This document shows, in pieces, positions 38,957 to 45,848 of a stretch of DNA of 64,000 bases; position 1 is the stretch's first letter, and each line of letters begins with the position of its first letter. Where the stretch lies: positions 2,173,362 through 2,237,361 of the forward strand of contig CP075364.1 of the NCBI GenBank assembly GCA_019454105.1, in the 5' to 3' direction. Under the pieces are notes generated by a model. That model saw nothing but the letters and a program-made list of their open reading frames with translations. It made no database searches and had not been told where the DNA came from. Origin of the DNA: Fimbriimonadaceae bacterium. GTDB lineage: Bacteria; Armatimonadota; Fimbriimonadia; Fimbriimonadales; Fimbriimonadaceae. A program made the position numbers and the translations under genes.

Positions 38957-40668
38957 CCGAGCCTTTCCAGGCCTTCCTTGTACCGCTCGTACACAACTTT
39001 TCGCTTCACCTTGAGCGAGGGGGTCAACTCGCCCGACTCCACACTGAAGACATCGGCTGTCAAGAGGTGCCCTTTGACCCGCTCAAAGTCGGCCAGCCTC
39101 TTGTTCGTCCGGTCGATTTCGGCCTTGATCAGCGCCTTCACGAACTCGTCCTCTACCATCTGAGCCGGAGCCAATTCGGGCTTCCCCTCGGCCTTTTGGC
39201 GTCTGGAAACCCGTTCGACAGAAGGGGCTACTAGGGCAATGCAATGGTCGAGCCCGTCGCCGAAGACGACCGCTTCTTGGATGAACTCGCTTTCCTTGAG
39301 CAAACCCTCGACGCGCTGAGGGGCGACGTTCTTTCCGCTCGCCAAGACGATGATGTCCTTCTTGCGGTCCGTGATCCTTAGCTTGTCTCCCTTGAACTCA
39401 CCGATGTCTCCGGTGTGGAACCAGCCTTCCGGGTCGATCGCGGCCGCCGTCTCTTCTGGAGAATCCCAGTACCCCCTCATGACCGCCGTGCCCTTCACAA
39501 GGATCTCACCATCTCCAGCCAGCTTGACCTCGACGCCATCGATCGGTTTTCCGACGGTCACATGGTCGTTGTCGTCGGGATGGTTGATACAGGTCGCGGC
39601 CGTTGTCTCGGTCAAGCCATAACCCTGCAGCACCGTGACACGGAACGCCATGAAGAACTCGGCCACATGCGAGGGCAATGCAGCCCCGCCACTGACAAAG
39701 AACCTCATGCGTCCGCCCGTCCTTTCCCGAATCTTGGCCCCGACCAAACGGTCCAGCAATCCTGCAAGAAGGGCCGTCTCTCCCCGGGCCTGTTTGAGGC
39801 CCTCCTGAAGAGCCAGTCCGAAGAGCCACTGACGGAACTTGGGTTGTGACTGGACATTGTCGACGATCCGCTGCCGGATCGTTTCCAGCAACCGGGGCAC
39901 GCACAGCATGACCGTCGGTCTGATAGAGGTCATGTCCCTGGCCAAGGTCGTCACAGAACCTGCATACGCTACCGACGCCCCGAGCGACACGGGAAGGACG
40001 TGCCCTGCAAACCTCTCGAAGACATGGGCCAGGGGCAAGAAACTCAACCAAACGTCTGACTCTGAAACGGGCAAGGTCCGGCGGATGTTGTGGCAAAGGT
40101 CTAGAAAGCCGCCATGAAGGAGCGTCGCCCCTTTCGGCACACCAGTTGTACCGCTCGTATAGATGACCGTTGCGACGTCATCGCGCCCTACGGCGTCGAT
40201 CATGGCGTCCCAAGTCCGGTCGTCAAGGGTTTGGTCTCGGCCCAAGGCGACCACTTCATTGTCAGGTTCAAGTTGATAGGTGTCGACGCCCGGAAACTTG
40301 GTGGCCTGTTTCGCGTCCTGAACGACCACCGCACGGCTCCCGCTGTGGTTCGCGATGAGTTGGGCCTGGTCAGCGGGAAGAGTAGGGAAGATCGGGACGA
40401 CGATCAAGCCCAACGTCTGGGCGGCCCAATCGACATAGGCCCACTGCTGGCTCGTTTCGGCACAGAGCGCAAGCCGATCCCCTTTCTTCAGACCTGCCGC
40501 AAGCAGTCCTTTCGCGACCGCCCTGACATCCTCCCACGCTTGCGCGTAAGAAACGGTTCTGAAACCCCGGCCTTCCGGCACATGAAATGCCGGTCGCTCC
40601 CGGTTGGCCCGCGCCGTATGGCGGAGCATTCCGCCAAGGGAATTCAACGAGTCCCCGACCATCTTCAA
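38953..40668 (-). CDS. fadD: Long-chain acyl-CoA synthetase (AMP-forming)
   Basis: About 571 residues, ANL superfamily. VIYTSGTTGVPKGATLLHGG is the AMP/phosphate-binding P-loop; FLPLAHVFERFAG, MRFFVSGGAALPSHVAEFF, LQGYGLTETTAATC (motif with Y-G-x-T-E), WFHTGDIGEFKGDKLRITDRKKDIIV (the hinge D-R-x-K-D) and KNVAPQRVEGLL follow. The catalytic lysine region, with K in LTPSLKVKRKVV, is intact. It activates fatty acids to acyl-AMP and acyl-CoA at the membrane. The TTG at 40668 lies 8 nt after TATGGT, preceded by TGG (extended -10); an in-frame ATG is two codons later. It converges on the TPR gene with a 4-nt overlap. Confidence 0.92.
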   Translation of the reverse strand: MKMVGDSLNSLGGMLRHTARANRERPAFHVPEGRGFRTVSYAQAWEDVRAVAKGLLAAGLKKGDRLALCAETSQQWAYVDWAAQTLGLIVVPIFPTLPADQAQLIANHSGSRAVVVQDAKQATKFPGVDTYQLEPDNEVVALGRDQTLDDRTWDAMIDAVGRDDVATVIYTSGTTGVPKGATLLHGGFLDLCHNIRRTLPVSESDVWLSFLPLAHVFERFAGHVLPVSLGASVAYAGSVTTLARDMTSIRPTVMLCVPRLLETIRQRIVDNVQSQPKFRQWLFGLALQEGLKQARGETALLAGLLDRLVGAKIRERTGGRMRFFVSGGAALPSHVAEFFMAFRVTVLQGYGLTETTAATCINHPDDNDHVTVGKPIDGVEVKLAGDGEILVKGTAVMRGYWDSPEETAAAIDPEGWFHTGDIGEFKGDKLRITDRKKDIIVLASGKNVAPQRVEGLLKESEFIQEAVVFGDGLDHCIALVAPSVERVSRRQKAEGKPELAPAQMVEDEFVKALIKAEIDRTNKRLADFERVKGHLLTADVFSVESGELTPSLKVKRKVVYERYKEGLERLG

Positions 40669-40676
40669 GTCTGAGG

Positions 40677-40682
40677 ACCATA
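40677..40682 (-). promoter_or_regulatory. Extended -10-like element of fadD
   Basis: TGG followed by TATGGT on the minus strand, 8 nt before TTG 40668 and 14 nt before ATG 40662. Confidence 0.4.
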
Positions 40683-40722
40683 CCAGAAGCGGGACTCAAG
40701 GATTCGGTTGGCCCGGCCGACC

Positions 40723-42039
40723 TCACAGCGCCGACCTTTCCTTGATCTTCAAGTAGTCCGAGACCAATGCTTGGGCAAGTTCTGCGGGCTCCGCCTCAAG
40801 CGTCTGGATTCCGGCAGAACGGAGGGCTCTGTCCGCCTCGCGCCTATCCTCCCTGTACCAGACCGCCGAAGCCTTGAGGAACATCGATCGATCGTCATCG
40901 AAAGGCATCGCTTGGATCTCCTTCATGCGAGGGTCGGCCACGCGCACCACCACAACAAGGTGCCGGCGCACCAGCCCGCCCAAAGCTTGGGCCAGTTCGC
41001 GGGCCTGATCGCCGTTCTCTGCGTCCGTGAAAAAGACGATGAGCGAGCGCCGCTTCCATCGACTGCTGAGGTGCGACAATGCCGAGACGTAGTTCGGCTG
41101 GACGGGCTCGGCGACGATGTCGTGCATCGCCTCGACGACCTTCGCCACTTGGAACCGCCCTCGATGGGGCGCGACGAACCTCAGAACCTCGTCATGGAAG
41201 GCGAATAGCCCAACTTGGTCTCCAGAACGCTCGGCCGTATAGAGCAGCATGAGAGCCGCGTCCAGACAGTGATCCAGTTTCGTCACGCCCCGGACTTCGC
41301 CCAGCATGTGTCGGCCAGCGTCGATGCAGACGATGACGGCCTGGTTCCGCTCGACTTCAAAGTTTCTGGCGACGAGGCGGCCTCTCCTCGCCGTCGAGTT
41401 CCAGTCGATGAAACGAAAGTCGTCGTCCTGGTAGTCGCGCAGCGATTCAAACTCGGTTCCAATGCCCCGGATCCGGGACCGGCGCAACCCGGCCATGTTC
41501 AATCGGCCCCGCTGCTTCAGAAGCTCAAAATCGCGAACGGCCCTGACGTTTGGATAGACGACGGCCGTGGTCTCGACTTCGAGTCGGCGGGTCACTTCAG
41601 AAAGACCGAGCGGCCCTGGGTGCCGGACGAACAGCCCTTGAAACTTGTGGCTCCCTCTGGCCATCGGTGTGACGCTGTAAGAGTGCGCCTTCTTCCCGCC
41701 TGGCTCGATCAGGGTCGTCCAAGAAGCCCGTTCGCTCAAGAAGGACTCCGGGGGCTCGTCGAGGACTTCAAGCTTCACAGGAAATGGCGAACATGACTCG
41801 AGGACTACCTCGACAGAATTTGGAACCCTGACAGAGAGCACGGGATCCATGCTCCGTGTCGCGACTACAGGGACCGACTTCTTCGCTGCCTTGGCGCTCA
41901 GCCCATAGAGGCCGAAAAGCAAGAGGTTGTATGGCCACAGGAGCCGCTCGAACCCGTCGATAGCCAGACCGGCAAGCCCTATCGGCAAGCCCAAGGCGAC
42001 AAGGGCCCACAACCTTCGCGAGGGCGCGATTTGAACCAA
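40723..42039 (-). CDS. DUF58 family protein with VWA-like domain
   Basis: 438 residues from the TTG at 42039. Two membrane helices (LWALVALGLPIGLAGLAI; LLWPYNLLLFGLYGLSA), a CARDB-like beta region, then FESLRDYQDDDFRFIDWNSTARRGRLV, which is the diagnostic DUF58 block. A VWA-like domain follows: VIVCIDAGRHMLGE is the D-x-S-x-S-like MIDAS in altered form. DUF58 proteins are typically next to MoxR ATPases and transglutaminase-like proteins; neither is here. The frame upstream of 42039 crosses the promoter and the divergent RDD gene, so the TTG is the first sensible start. Function is unknown; a membrane-protein assembly chaperone role has been suggested for the family. Confidence 0.75.
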   Translation of the reverse strand: MVQIAPSRRLWALVALGLPIGLAGLAIDGFERLLWPYNLLLFGLYGLSAKAAKKSVPVVATRSMDPVLSVRVPNSVEVVLESCSPFPVKLEVLDEPPESFLSERASWTTLIEPGGKKAHSYSVTPMARGSHKFQGLFVRHPGPLGLSEVTRRLEVETTAVVYPNVRAVRDFELLKQRGRLNMAGLRRSRIRGIGTEFESLRDYQDDDFRFIDWNSTARRGRLVARNFEVERNQAVIVCIDAGRHMLGEVRGVTKLDHCLDAALMLLYTAERSGDQVGLFAFHDEVLRFVAPHRGRFQVAKVVEAMHDIVAEPVQPNYVSALSHLSSRWKRRSLIVFFTDAENGDQARELAQALGGLVRRHLVVVVRVADPRMKEIQAMPFDDDRSMFLKASAVWYREDRREADRALRSAGIQTLEAEPAELAQALVSDYLKIKERSAL

Positions 42040-42048
42040 GACGACTGG

Positions 42049-42055
42049 TAGGATA
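42049..42055. promoter_or_regulatory. Overlapping divergent -10 elements of DUF58 and RDD genes
   Basis: The 7 bp TAGGATA reads TAGGAT on the plus strand (6 nt before the RDD GTG at 42061) and TATCCT on the minus strand (10 nt before the DUF58 TTG at 42039). Polymerase bound in one direction would exclude the other. Confidence 0.5.
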
Positions 42056-42060
42056 CACGG

Positions 42061-42810
42061 GTGGACGGGGGTTCCGTGATTCTCACTCCAGAAAAGGTCG
42101 TCGTCAGCGTTCGCATGGCCGGTATCGGGGCCCGTGCGGGCGCCCAACTGATCGATCTGTGCGCCATCGCGTTCCTCTTCACGGCTTTCTCCATGGTGGC
42201 CAACCCCATCGTCACCGCGGTCTTTGGAGGGGTGGCCGCTTCCGGGCTCCTGGCGCTGGCTCTGTTCGCCCTTGTGTTCCTTTACTTCGGGATCCTAGAA
42301 GCCTTTTGGCAGGGGCAGACGCTTGGCAAGAAAGCGACCCGCTTGCGTGTGATGATGGCCGACGGCACACCCGTTCTGGCTTACGCCGCATTTTATCGGA
42401 ACCTGCTCAGACCCGCGGATTTCGCTCCATTCGGATACCTCCTGGGAACGGTCGCTGTCTTTCTCAATGCTCGGTCGCAACGTCTTGGAGACTTGGTCGC
42501 GGGAACCGTGGTGGTCCGCGAGCCAGCCGCTCTAACCGCGTTCTCTCCGGCCCCCCACCGGGCCGGAGTCCACTGGTGCGAGCCAGGTTTGCCCGACCTC
42601 AGAACCATGTCCTTGGAGGAGTATGTCGCCCTGAAGCGCCTTGCCGACCGGTTCCCACAATTGCCGGACGAGGCCAGGCATGCCAGCATCCAAGAAGTTT
42701 GGAAGCCGTTCGCCGAGCGCCAAGGGATCCGGCCCGACCCGAGAGTGCACCCCATCTACCAGCTCGAGGCGGTCGTCATGAAATACGGCCGCATGCACAA
42801 CTTGGTCTGA
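42061..42810 (+). CDS. RDD family membrane protein
   Basis: 249 residues. VVSVRMAGIGARAGAQLIDLC is the R-D-D helix region (here R-A-G-A-x-x-I-D), followed by three membrane helices (AFLFTAFSMVANPIVTAVFG; LLALALFALVFLYFGIL; YLLGTVAVFLNA). FWQGQTLGKKATRLRVM and RLGDLVAGTVVVR are the two conserved RDD loops. The C-terminal 90 residues are soluble and charged. RDD proteins are poorly understood; some are Na+/H+ antiporters. The gene shares a 21-nt gap with the divergent DUF58 gene; such pairs recur in many genomes, so the two may act in one membrane process. GTG start; the TAGGAT 6 nt upstream predicts no leader. Confidence 0.82.
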   Translation: MDGGSVILTPEKVVVSVRMAGIGARAGAQLIDLCAIAFLFTAFSMVANPIVTAVFGGVAASGLLALALFALVFLYFGILEAFWQGQTLGKKATRLRVMMADGTPVLAYAAFYRNLLRPADFAPFGYLLGTVAVFLNARSQRLGDLVAGTVVVREPAALTAFSPAPHRAGVHWCEPGLPDLRTMSLEEYVALKRLADRFPQLPDEARHASIQEVWKPFAERQGIRPDPRVHPIYQLEAVVMKYGRMHNLV

Positions 42811-43066
42811 CATCCCGTGGAAAAGGTGAGGACGGATTCTTCAGTCGCGGAGAGGTGGAGAACGAACCTGCGGGAAGCTGCCTTCTCCACCTCCTTTTCC
42901 CCACGCGCGAGGTTCGAACGTTAATGAGCGTTGAGTTCGTGTCTGGCGGTTCGTTAACCTACGAGAGAGATTGTCCCGCGTGTTTTCCACAAGTCGCGAA
43001 GGCTAATAAACTCAATAAGCATTCTCCTAAGAGCTTGTTCCTCTTTGAAATGGGCGGTGGGAACCG
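42811..43066 (+). other. 256-nt region before recF with a long inverted repeat and DnaA-box-like sites
   Basis: A composite stem pairs GGAAAAGG (42819-42826) with CCTTTTCC (42893-42900) and AGGTGGAGAA (42853-42862) with TTCTCCACCT (42883-42892), leaving a 26-nt bulge and a 20-nt loop. TTTTCCACA at 42983-42991 is one base from the TTATCCACA DnaA box; TTTTCCACG lies on the other strand at 42824-42816. A+T-rich sequence follows (43000-43055). No -10 sits near the recF GTG. Confidence 0.4.
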
Positions 43067-44143
43067 GTGATCGCGCGGCTCCGGCTATCGCACTTTCGGA
43101 ACTATGAGTCGATCGAGGTCGGGTGGAGTCCGAACCTCAATCTGGTCGTCGGCAAGAACGCCCAGGGCAAGACGAATCTGCTTGAAGCGGTGTTCCTGCT
43201 TTCTTCGGGCAGGGTCATGCGTGCTAGCCAGGACGCCAGGGCCGTGCGGCACGGTGCAGAGTCCGCCACCGTGGAGGGGGTGCTCCAAAACCGTGACGTT
43301 CTTTCCGTCGTGCTCAAGCGGGCAGGCCGAAAAACGGCTTCGGTCCACGGGTCGCCGCTTCGCCGGGCCTCTGATTTGATCGGTCGGTTCCCGACGGTCT
43401 CCTTCTCGGCAGCGGATCTAGCGTTGGCTCGGGGCGAACCCCAGGACCGACGTCAGTTCATGGACGAAGAGATGAGCCAGATCTTTCCGGCCTATTTGCG
43501 TGACCTTACGGTTTACAAGCGGGCCCTCGCACAAAGGAACGCTCTCTTGAAGGCCCATGCGGAGACGCGCCTCGAACCTGAGCTCATCCTTCCTTGGGAC
43601 GAGCGGCTGGCGGAAGCGGGAAGCGCCTTGAGGGAGGCGCGCCAAGAATGGATCCAGGAGCTGTCCCCGCTGACGAGCGCGGCGCATGGTCGTTTGGCCG
43701 GTTCTGAGAAACTGAGCCTGTCATACGAGGCAAACGACGAAGCCAACGACCGGGGCGGGTTCCTCGGTGCCCTTCGGTCGCGCCTCTCGGACGACCTCCG
43801 TCGAGGGCGAACGAGCGTAGGCCCCCATTTGGACGACCTCGTCATCGCGGTGGCCGGGCAGCCTCTCCGTCACTTTGGGTCGCAAGGACAGCAACGTTCG
43901 GCCGTGGTCTCGATCAAACTGGCGACCCTTGAGTCGCTGCAAGGGCGGATCGGCCGGCCCCCGACGCTCTTGCTTGACGACGTCTTTTCTGACCTTGACA
44001 TAGACCGGAGGGACGAACTCGTCCGGTCGTTGGTCCAGCTCGGAGGGCAGACGATCATCACCTGTACAGAAGAATCGCAAGTTTCTGCTGATCTCTTGAG
44101 AGAAGCCAACATCCTGCGGGTATCGTCCGGTCGGGTCTCATAG
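43067..44143 (+). CDS. recF: DNA replication and repair protein RecF
   Basis: 358 residues. RLRLSHFRNYESIEVGW opens the family; VVGKNAQGKTNLLEAVFLLS is the Walker A; FMDEEMSQIFPAYLRDLTVYKRALAQRN is the central region; GRTSVGPHLDDL and FGSQGQQRSAVVSIKLA hold the ABC signature-like S-Q-G-Q-Q; PTLLLDDVFSDLD is the Walker B. RecF with RecO/RecR loads RecA at gaps. The GTG start at 43067 overlaps no upstream gene. dciA follows after 2 nt. In most genomes recF follows dnaA-dnaN near the origin; here the upstream neighbours are the RDD/DUF58 pair, so the cluster has been broken. Confidence 0.94.
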   Translation: MIARLRLSHFRNYESIEVGWSPNLNLVVGKNAQGKTNLLEAVFLLSSGRVMRASQDARAVRHGAESATVEGVLQNRDVLSVVLKRAGRKTASVHGSPLRRASDLIGRFPTVSFSAADLALARGEPQDRRQFMDEEMSQIFPAYLRDLTVYKRALAQRNALLKAHAETRLEPELILPWDERLAEAGSALREARQEWIQELSPLTSAAHGRLAGSEKLSLSYEANDEANDRGGFLGALRSRLSDDLRRGRTSVGPHLDDLVIAVAGQPLRHFGSQGQQRSAVVSIKLATLESLQGRIGRPPTLLLDDVFSDLDIDRRDELVRSLVQLGGQTIITCTEESQVSADLLREANILRVSSGRVS

Positions 44144-44145
44144 CG

Positions 44146-44454
44146 ATGACAAAACTTTCCGATCTGCTTCCAGCCGCGCTCAGCCAGACGGGGGTGTTGC
44201 GCGCGGCCCGGGCCCAGATCGTCATGAGGGACTGGGAAGAAGCAGTCGGCCCAGTGCTGGCCGACAAGACGACTCCGGATCGGTTTGAGTCGGGAACGGT
44301 CTGGGTGTCCGCCAAGGGGTCAGCATGGGCTCAAGAATTGAGGCTTCATCAGGAGACTGTCTTGGCCAGGCTCAACGAATTGGCTGGAGAAAGGGGGCTG
44401 TTCAAAGAGCTGAGGGTCGGCGTTCGCCCGCCGCGGGTCAGGCAACTGGACTGA
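44146..44454 (+). CDS. dciA: DciA (DUF721) replicative helicase loader
   Basis: 102 residues. LLPAALSQTGVLRAARAQIVMRDWEEAVGP is the amphipathic N-terminal helix pair with the W-E-x-x-V-G-P motif typical of DUF721, VWVSAKGSAWAQELRLHQE is the KH-like core (S-x-A-W-A-Q-E-L), and FKELRVGV closes the fold. DciA interacts with DnaB and substitutes for DnaC/DnaI loaders in most bacterial phyla. It lies 2 nt after recF and 3 nt before comEC, in the same order (recF-dciA) as many origin regions. Confidence 0.9.
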   Translation: MTKLSDLLPAALSQTGVLRAARAQIVMRDWEEAVGPVLADKTTPDRFESGTVWVSAKGSAWAQELRLHQETVLARLNELAGERGLFKELRVGVRPPRVRQLD

Positions 44455-44457
44455 TCC

Positions 44458-45840
44458 GTGTGGCGTGAGCTCGTCTGCCGCCCGGTTGTGGCTGGGTTCG
44501 TCGGGCTCGTCGGAGGATTGTCGCTCGGCTACTCGCCCTGGTTCGGCTCGGCAGTCCTATTGCTCCTGATCGGCCTTCGGATGACGGCTTCCTCTGGCTG
44601 GCTGCTGATTCTCTTCACGATCGGATTTGCTCTTCGACCCGTACCCGAGCCTTTCATCACGATCGAGGGCGGGAGCTTTCAGGGCACGGTGACGGTGGCC
44701 TCGGTTCCGAACGTGACACGGTCTGGATTGAGTTGCCTTGTGAAGTCAGAGAGCCGCCTCTATGGCCTCAGGTTGCCCCCAGGCTCGGCTTTGAACCTGG
44801 GAGATCAGGCCCAAGTCACGGCCCGGATCCGACCGATCTCGGATCCGCGCTTTCGGTCAAGGGGGGAAGTCGGCTGGCTCGAGCCTCTGGCCCCGATCGA
44901 AGCCAGGACGAGTCCGTTTCCGCTTTGGCGGTGGGGGACCACTGTCCGAGGGTCGTTTCTGGGATTCTTGGAGAGGTTCGCAGAGCCGCGCCTCTACGGT
45001 TTGATCGCCGCGCTTTGCTTCAATGTGACCAGCGACTTGTCGGCGGATCTTAGCGAGAATCTGTCCCGCTGCGGCTTGATCCACTTGATTTCCACGGGTG
45101 GGTTGCACATCTTTTTGGTCGCTGGAGCCGTCGCATGGCTTCTCAGTCAATTCCCGATCTCTCGCGGATGGCAACTGGCAGCGCTTCTGGCCCTGGTGGT
45201 CGTTTACGCTGCGGCGGCGGGGTTCCGTCCACCGATGGTGCGGAGCCTCATAATGATCGCGCTCTTTCTGAGCGCGTACTTGATCCGAAGGGAGCCTGAC
45301 GGCTTGACCTTGCTGTCGCTGGCAGGAATTGCTTACTTGGTCTGGTCGCCTGAGAGTGTGGCCAACGTCGGGTTTCAATTGTCCTACTTGGCGGTGGGGG
45401 GCCTCTTGCTTTTCGGTCGGGCGACTCCTACCGGCGATAGCCCGGCCCTTTGGAACGTCGTCGTCGTTCGGGGGAAGGACCTGGCCAGGGCTTCGTTGAT
45501 AGCCACGCTCGTGACCGCCCCCGCTGTCGCCTATCACTTTCACAGACTTTCGCTAGTCGCCCCGATAACTAACCTTTTGGTGGTTCCCGTCGTGACGCCT
45601 GTCATCGTCGGAGCTCTCATATCGTGGCTAGCCTTCTTCGTATCTCCGGCGATCGCGGTCGGCCTGCTGAAAGTCTTGGTCGAACCCCTGGCGGCATGGA
45701 TGCTTCTGGTCACAGAAAAGATCGGTGGATTGCCGTTCAGCGCCATCGAGTTCGCGCCGGTGCCTGCCGTTGGGGCTGCTCTTGCGACAATCCTCATTTT
45801 CACCATATGGCGACCGAGAAGAAGAAGTTCCGATGAGTGA
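44458..45840 (+). CDS. comEC: ComEC/Rec2-type competence channel, N-terminal and core only
   Basis: 460 residues. An N-terminal DUF4131-like OB region with two helices (residues 1-150: LVGGLSLGYSPWFGSAVLLLLIGL) precedes the Competence domain: LCFNVTSDLSADLSENLSRCGLIHLISTGGLHIFLVAG (the family's S-x-G-L-H-[IL]), FRPPMVRSLIMIALFLSAYLI, VGFQLSYLAVGGLLLF and about nine helices. The C-terminal metallo-beta-lactamase domain of full-length ComEC is absent, as in a number of phyla. It would form the inner-membrane DNA channel for transformation. GTG start. It is the third gene of the recF-dciA-comEC unit and converges on valS with an 8-nt gap. Confidence 0.85.
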   Translation: MWRELVCRPVVAGFVGLVGGLSLGYSPWFGSAVLLLLIGLRMTASSGWLLILFTIGFALRPVPEPFITIEGGSFQGTVTVASVPNVTRSGLSCLVKSESRLYGLRLPPGSALNLGDQAQVTARIRPISDPRFRSRGEVGWLEPLAPIEARTSPFPLWRWGTTVRGSFLGFLERFAEPRLYGLIAALCFNVTSDLSADLSENLSRCGLIHLISTGGLHIFLVAGAVAWLLSQFPISRGWQLAALLALVVVYAAAAGFRPPMVRSLIMIALFLSAYLIRREPDGLTLLSLAGIAYLVWSPESVANVGFQLSYLAVGGLLLFGRATPTGDSPALWNVVVVRGKDLARASLIATLVTAPAVAYHFHRLSLVAPITNLLVVPVVTPVIVGALISWLAFFVSPAIAVGLLKVLVEPLAAWMLLVTEKIGGLPFSAIEFAPVPAVGAALATILIFTIWRPRRRSSDE

Positions 45841-45848
45841 CCAGTTGG

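Noticed and set aside
42811-43066. Calling this gap a replication origin outright
   Set aside because: Only two near-match DnaA boxes and no dnaA/dnaN; recorded as a finding, not as a feature type.
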